From Cohnella thermotolerans DSM 17683 (GTDB lineage: Bacteria; Bacillota; Bacilli; Paenibacillales; Paenibacillaceae), in NCBI RefSeq assembly GCF_000429825.1, contig NZ_AUCP01000001.1, forward strand, positions 372,001 to 436,000: a stretch of 64,000 nt of DNA, given 5' to 3'. The notes beneath the pieces were generated by a model. The model did no database searches. It was given only the letters and a program-made list of their open reading frames with translations, and was not told the DNA's origin. Numbering within the stretch: position 1 is the first letter of the stretch; each line of letters opens with the position of its first letter. A program made the translations under genes and the position numbers. This document shows, piece after piece, positions 63,013 to 64,000 of this stretch.

Positions 63013-63038
63013 GAATGAACCGGTCTCCCGGTTCATTC
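63013..63038. terminator. Hairpin between lepA and hemW
   Basis: A perfect 11-bp stem GAATGAACCGG/CCGGTTCATTC with a 4-nt loop lies just after the lepA stop. The T-tract is weak on both strands, so it may attenuate rather than terminate. Confidence 0.5.
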
Positions 63039-63062
63039 GCGATAACGGCTATACAATGGAAA

Positions 63063-64000
63063 CTACTCGTCGATTTTCAAGACGGCCATGAACGCTTCCT
63101 GCGGCACCTCGACGCTGCCGACCTGCTTCATCCGCTTCTTGCCTTCCTTCTGCTTCTCGAGCAGCTTGCGCTTCCGCGAGATGTCGCCGCCGTAGCACTT
63201 GGCGAGGACGTTTTTGCGCATCGCCTTGATCGTCTCGCGGGAGATGACCTTCTGCCCGATCGCGGCCTGGATCGGCACCTCGAACATCTGGCGCGGAATG
63301 AGTTCCTTCAGCTTCTCGCAAATGACCCGCCCGCGCTGATACGCCCGGTCGCGGTGCACGATGAACGACAGCGCGTCGACCTTCTCGCCGTTGAGCAGAA
63401 TGTCCATTTTGACCAGATTCGATTGCCGGTAGCCCGACAGTTCGTAGTCGAACGAAGCGTAGCCCTTCGTGCTCGATTTGAGCTGGTCGAAAAAGTCGTA
63501 AACGATCTCCGCCAGCGGAATGTCGTATTTGAGCGTCACCCGGTTCGTGTCGAGATACTGCATGTCGATGAACTCGCCGCGCTTGCTCTGGCACAGCTCC
63601 ATGATCGGCCCCACGAAATCCTTCGGGACGATGATGGACGCCTTCACGTATGGCTCTTCGACGAAGTCCAGCTTGCCCGCTTCCGGATATTCCGAAGGGT
63701 TGGAGATTTCGAGCTGCTGGCCGCTCGTCAGCGTCACTTTGTAAATAACGCTCGGCGCGGTCGTAATGAGCGGAATGTTGAATTCGCGCTCGATCCGCTC
63801 CTGAATAATCTCCATATGGAGCATGCCGAGGAAGCCGCAGCGGAAGCCGAAGCCGAGCGCCTGGGACGTCTCCGGCTCGAAGCGAAGCGATGCGTCGTTC
63901 AGCTCCAGCTTCTCGAGCGCGTCGCGCAGATCGTTGTAATCCGACGAATCGATCGGATACAGCCCGCAGAACACCATCGGATTGATCCGCTTGTAGCCCG
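63063..64000 (-). CDS. lepA: Elongation factor 4 (LepA), 5' part outside window
   Basis: C-terminal half of the ribosome-associated GTPase LepA (EF4); the frame runs off the window end. Visible are domain III-type [20 protein letters not shown], the LepA-specific [20 protein letters not shown], domain V with [21 protein letters not shown], and the LepA C-terminal domain ending [19 protein letters not shown]. The G domain lies beyond base 64000. Confidence 0.97.
   Translation of the reverse strand, partial: GYKRINPMVFCGLYPIDSSDYNDLRDALEKLELNDASLRFEPETSQALGFGFRCGFLGMLHMEIIQERIEREFNIPLITTAPSVIYKVTLTSGQQLEISNPSEYPEAGKLDFVEEPYVKASIIVPKDFVGPIMELCQSKRGEFIDMQYLDTNRVTLKYDIPLAEIVYDFFDQLKSSTKGYASFDYELSGYRQSNLVKMDILLNGEKVDALSFIVHRDRAYQRGRVICEKLKELIPRQMFEVPIQAAIGQKVISRETIKAMRKNVLAKCYGGDISRKRKLLEKQKEGKKRMKQVGSVEVPQEAFMAVLKIDE

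Overview
The window is about 60% GC and carries the lepA-hemW-hrcA-grpE-dnaK-dnaJ ... rpsU-yqeY-floA-phoH-era-recO-glyQS-dnaG-rpoD neighbourhood of Bacillales, mostly on the minus strand. GC-rich codon use, an LplB/LplC-type sugar transporter, spore genes (yqfC, yqfD) and a class A-like RNase P RNA suggest a Paenibacillaceae member (Paenibacillus/Cohnella type). The genus cannot be fixed from the sequence. No phage, insertion sequence, CRISPR array or tRNA was recognised.

Layout. 0-2.5 kb (plus strand): the 3' part of a subtilisin-like protease, then a thiol-disulfide oxidoreductase pair (bdbD-bdbC type). 2.5-3.5 kb: a repeat-bearing spacer and rnpB. 3.5-27.7 kb (minus strand, given here in transcription order from 27.7 kb downwards): rpsU, yqeY, nfeD, floA, a low-complexity membrane protein, yqfC, yqfD, phoH, pgpH, ybeY, dgkA, cdd, era, yqzL, recO, a glycyl T-box, glyQ, glyS, yqfL, yqxD, dnaG, rpoD, a membrane protein, trmK and yqfO. 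This is the conserved Bacillales replication/translation/sporulation block. 27.8-49 kb: genes that B. subtilis does not have at this place. They are hinT, a small membrane-anchored protein, the two double-strand-break nucleases SbcCD and AddAB (each pair overlapping by 4 nt), an ArsR-type regulator, a carbohydrate ABC importer lacking its ATPase, an orphan 71-aa gene and an rRNA methyltransferase. 49-64 kb: the conserved order resumes with yqeW (plus strand), a Nudix-DeoC fusion, mtaB, rsmE, a site-2 protease, prmA, a two-gene stress-like unit, dnaJ, dnaK, grpE, hrcA (with CIRCE), a GNAT acetyltransferase, hemW and the 3' part of lepA.

Regulatory elements visible directly include the CIRCE operator, a complete glycyl T-box with promoter and terminator, strong sigma-A promoters for rpsU, glyQS and hrcA, and about ten intrinsic terminators.

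Features most worth a second look: (1) two exactly 185-bp intergenic elements about 71% identical, with CTAACGAA/TTCGTTAG ends and a nested inner inverted repeat; (2) two doublets of 27-nt hairpins with the same spacing, resembling a REP family; (3) a single ORF joining a Nudix hydrolase to deoxyribose-phosphate aldolase; (4) a 135-nt nested inverted-repeat structure between dnaK and dnaJ that ends a few bases before the dnaJ ribosome binding site; (5) a Gly/Ser-rich insertion in AddA; (6) a small orphan gene behind an ECF-sigma-like promoter.
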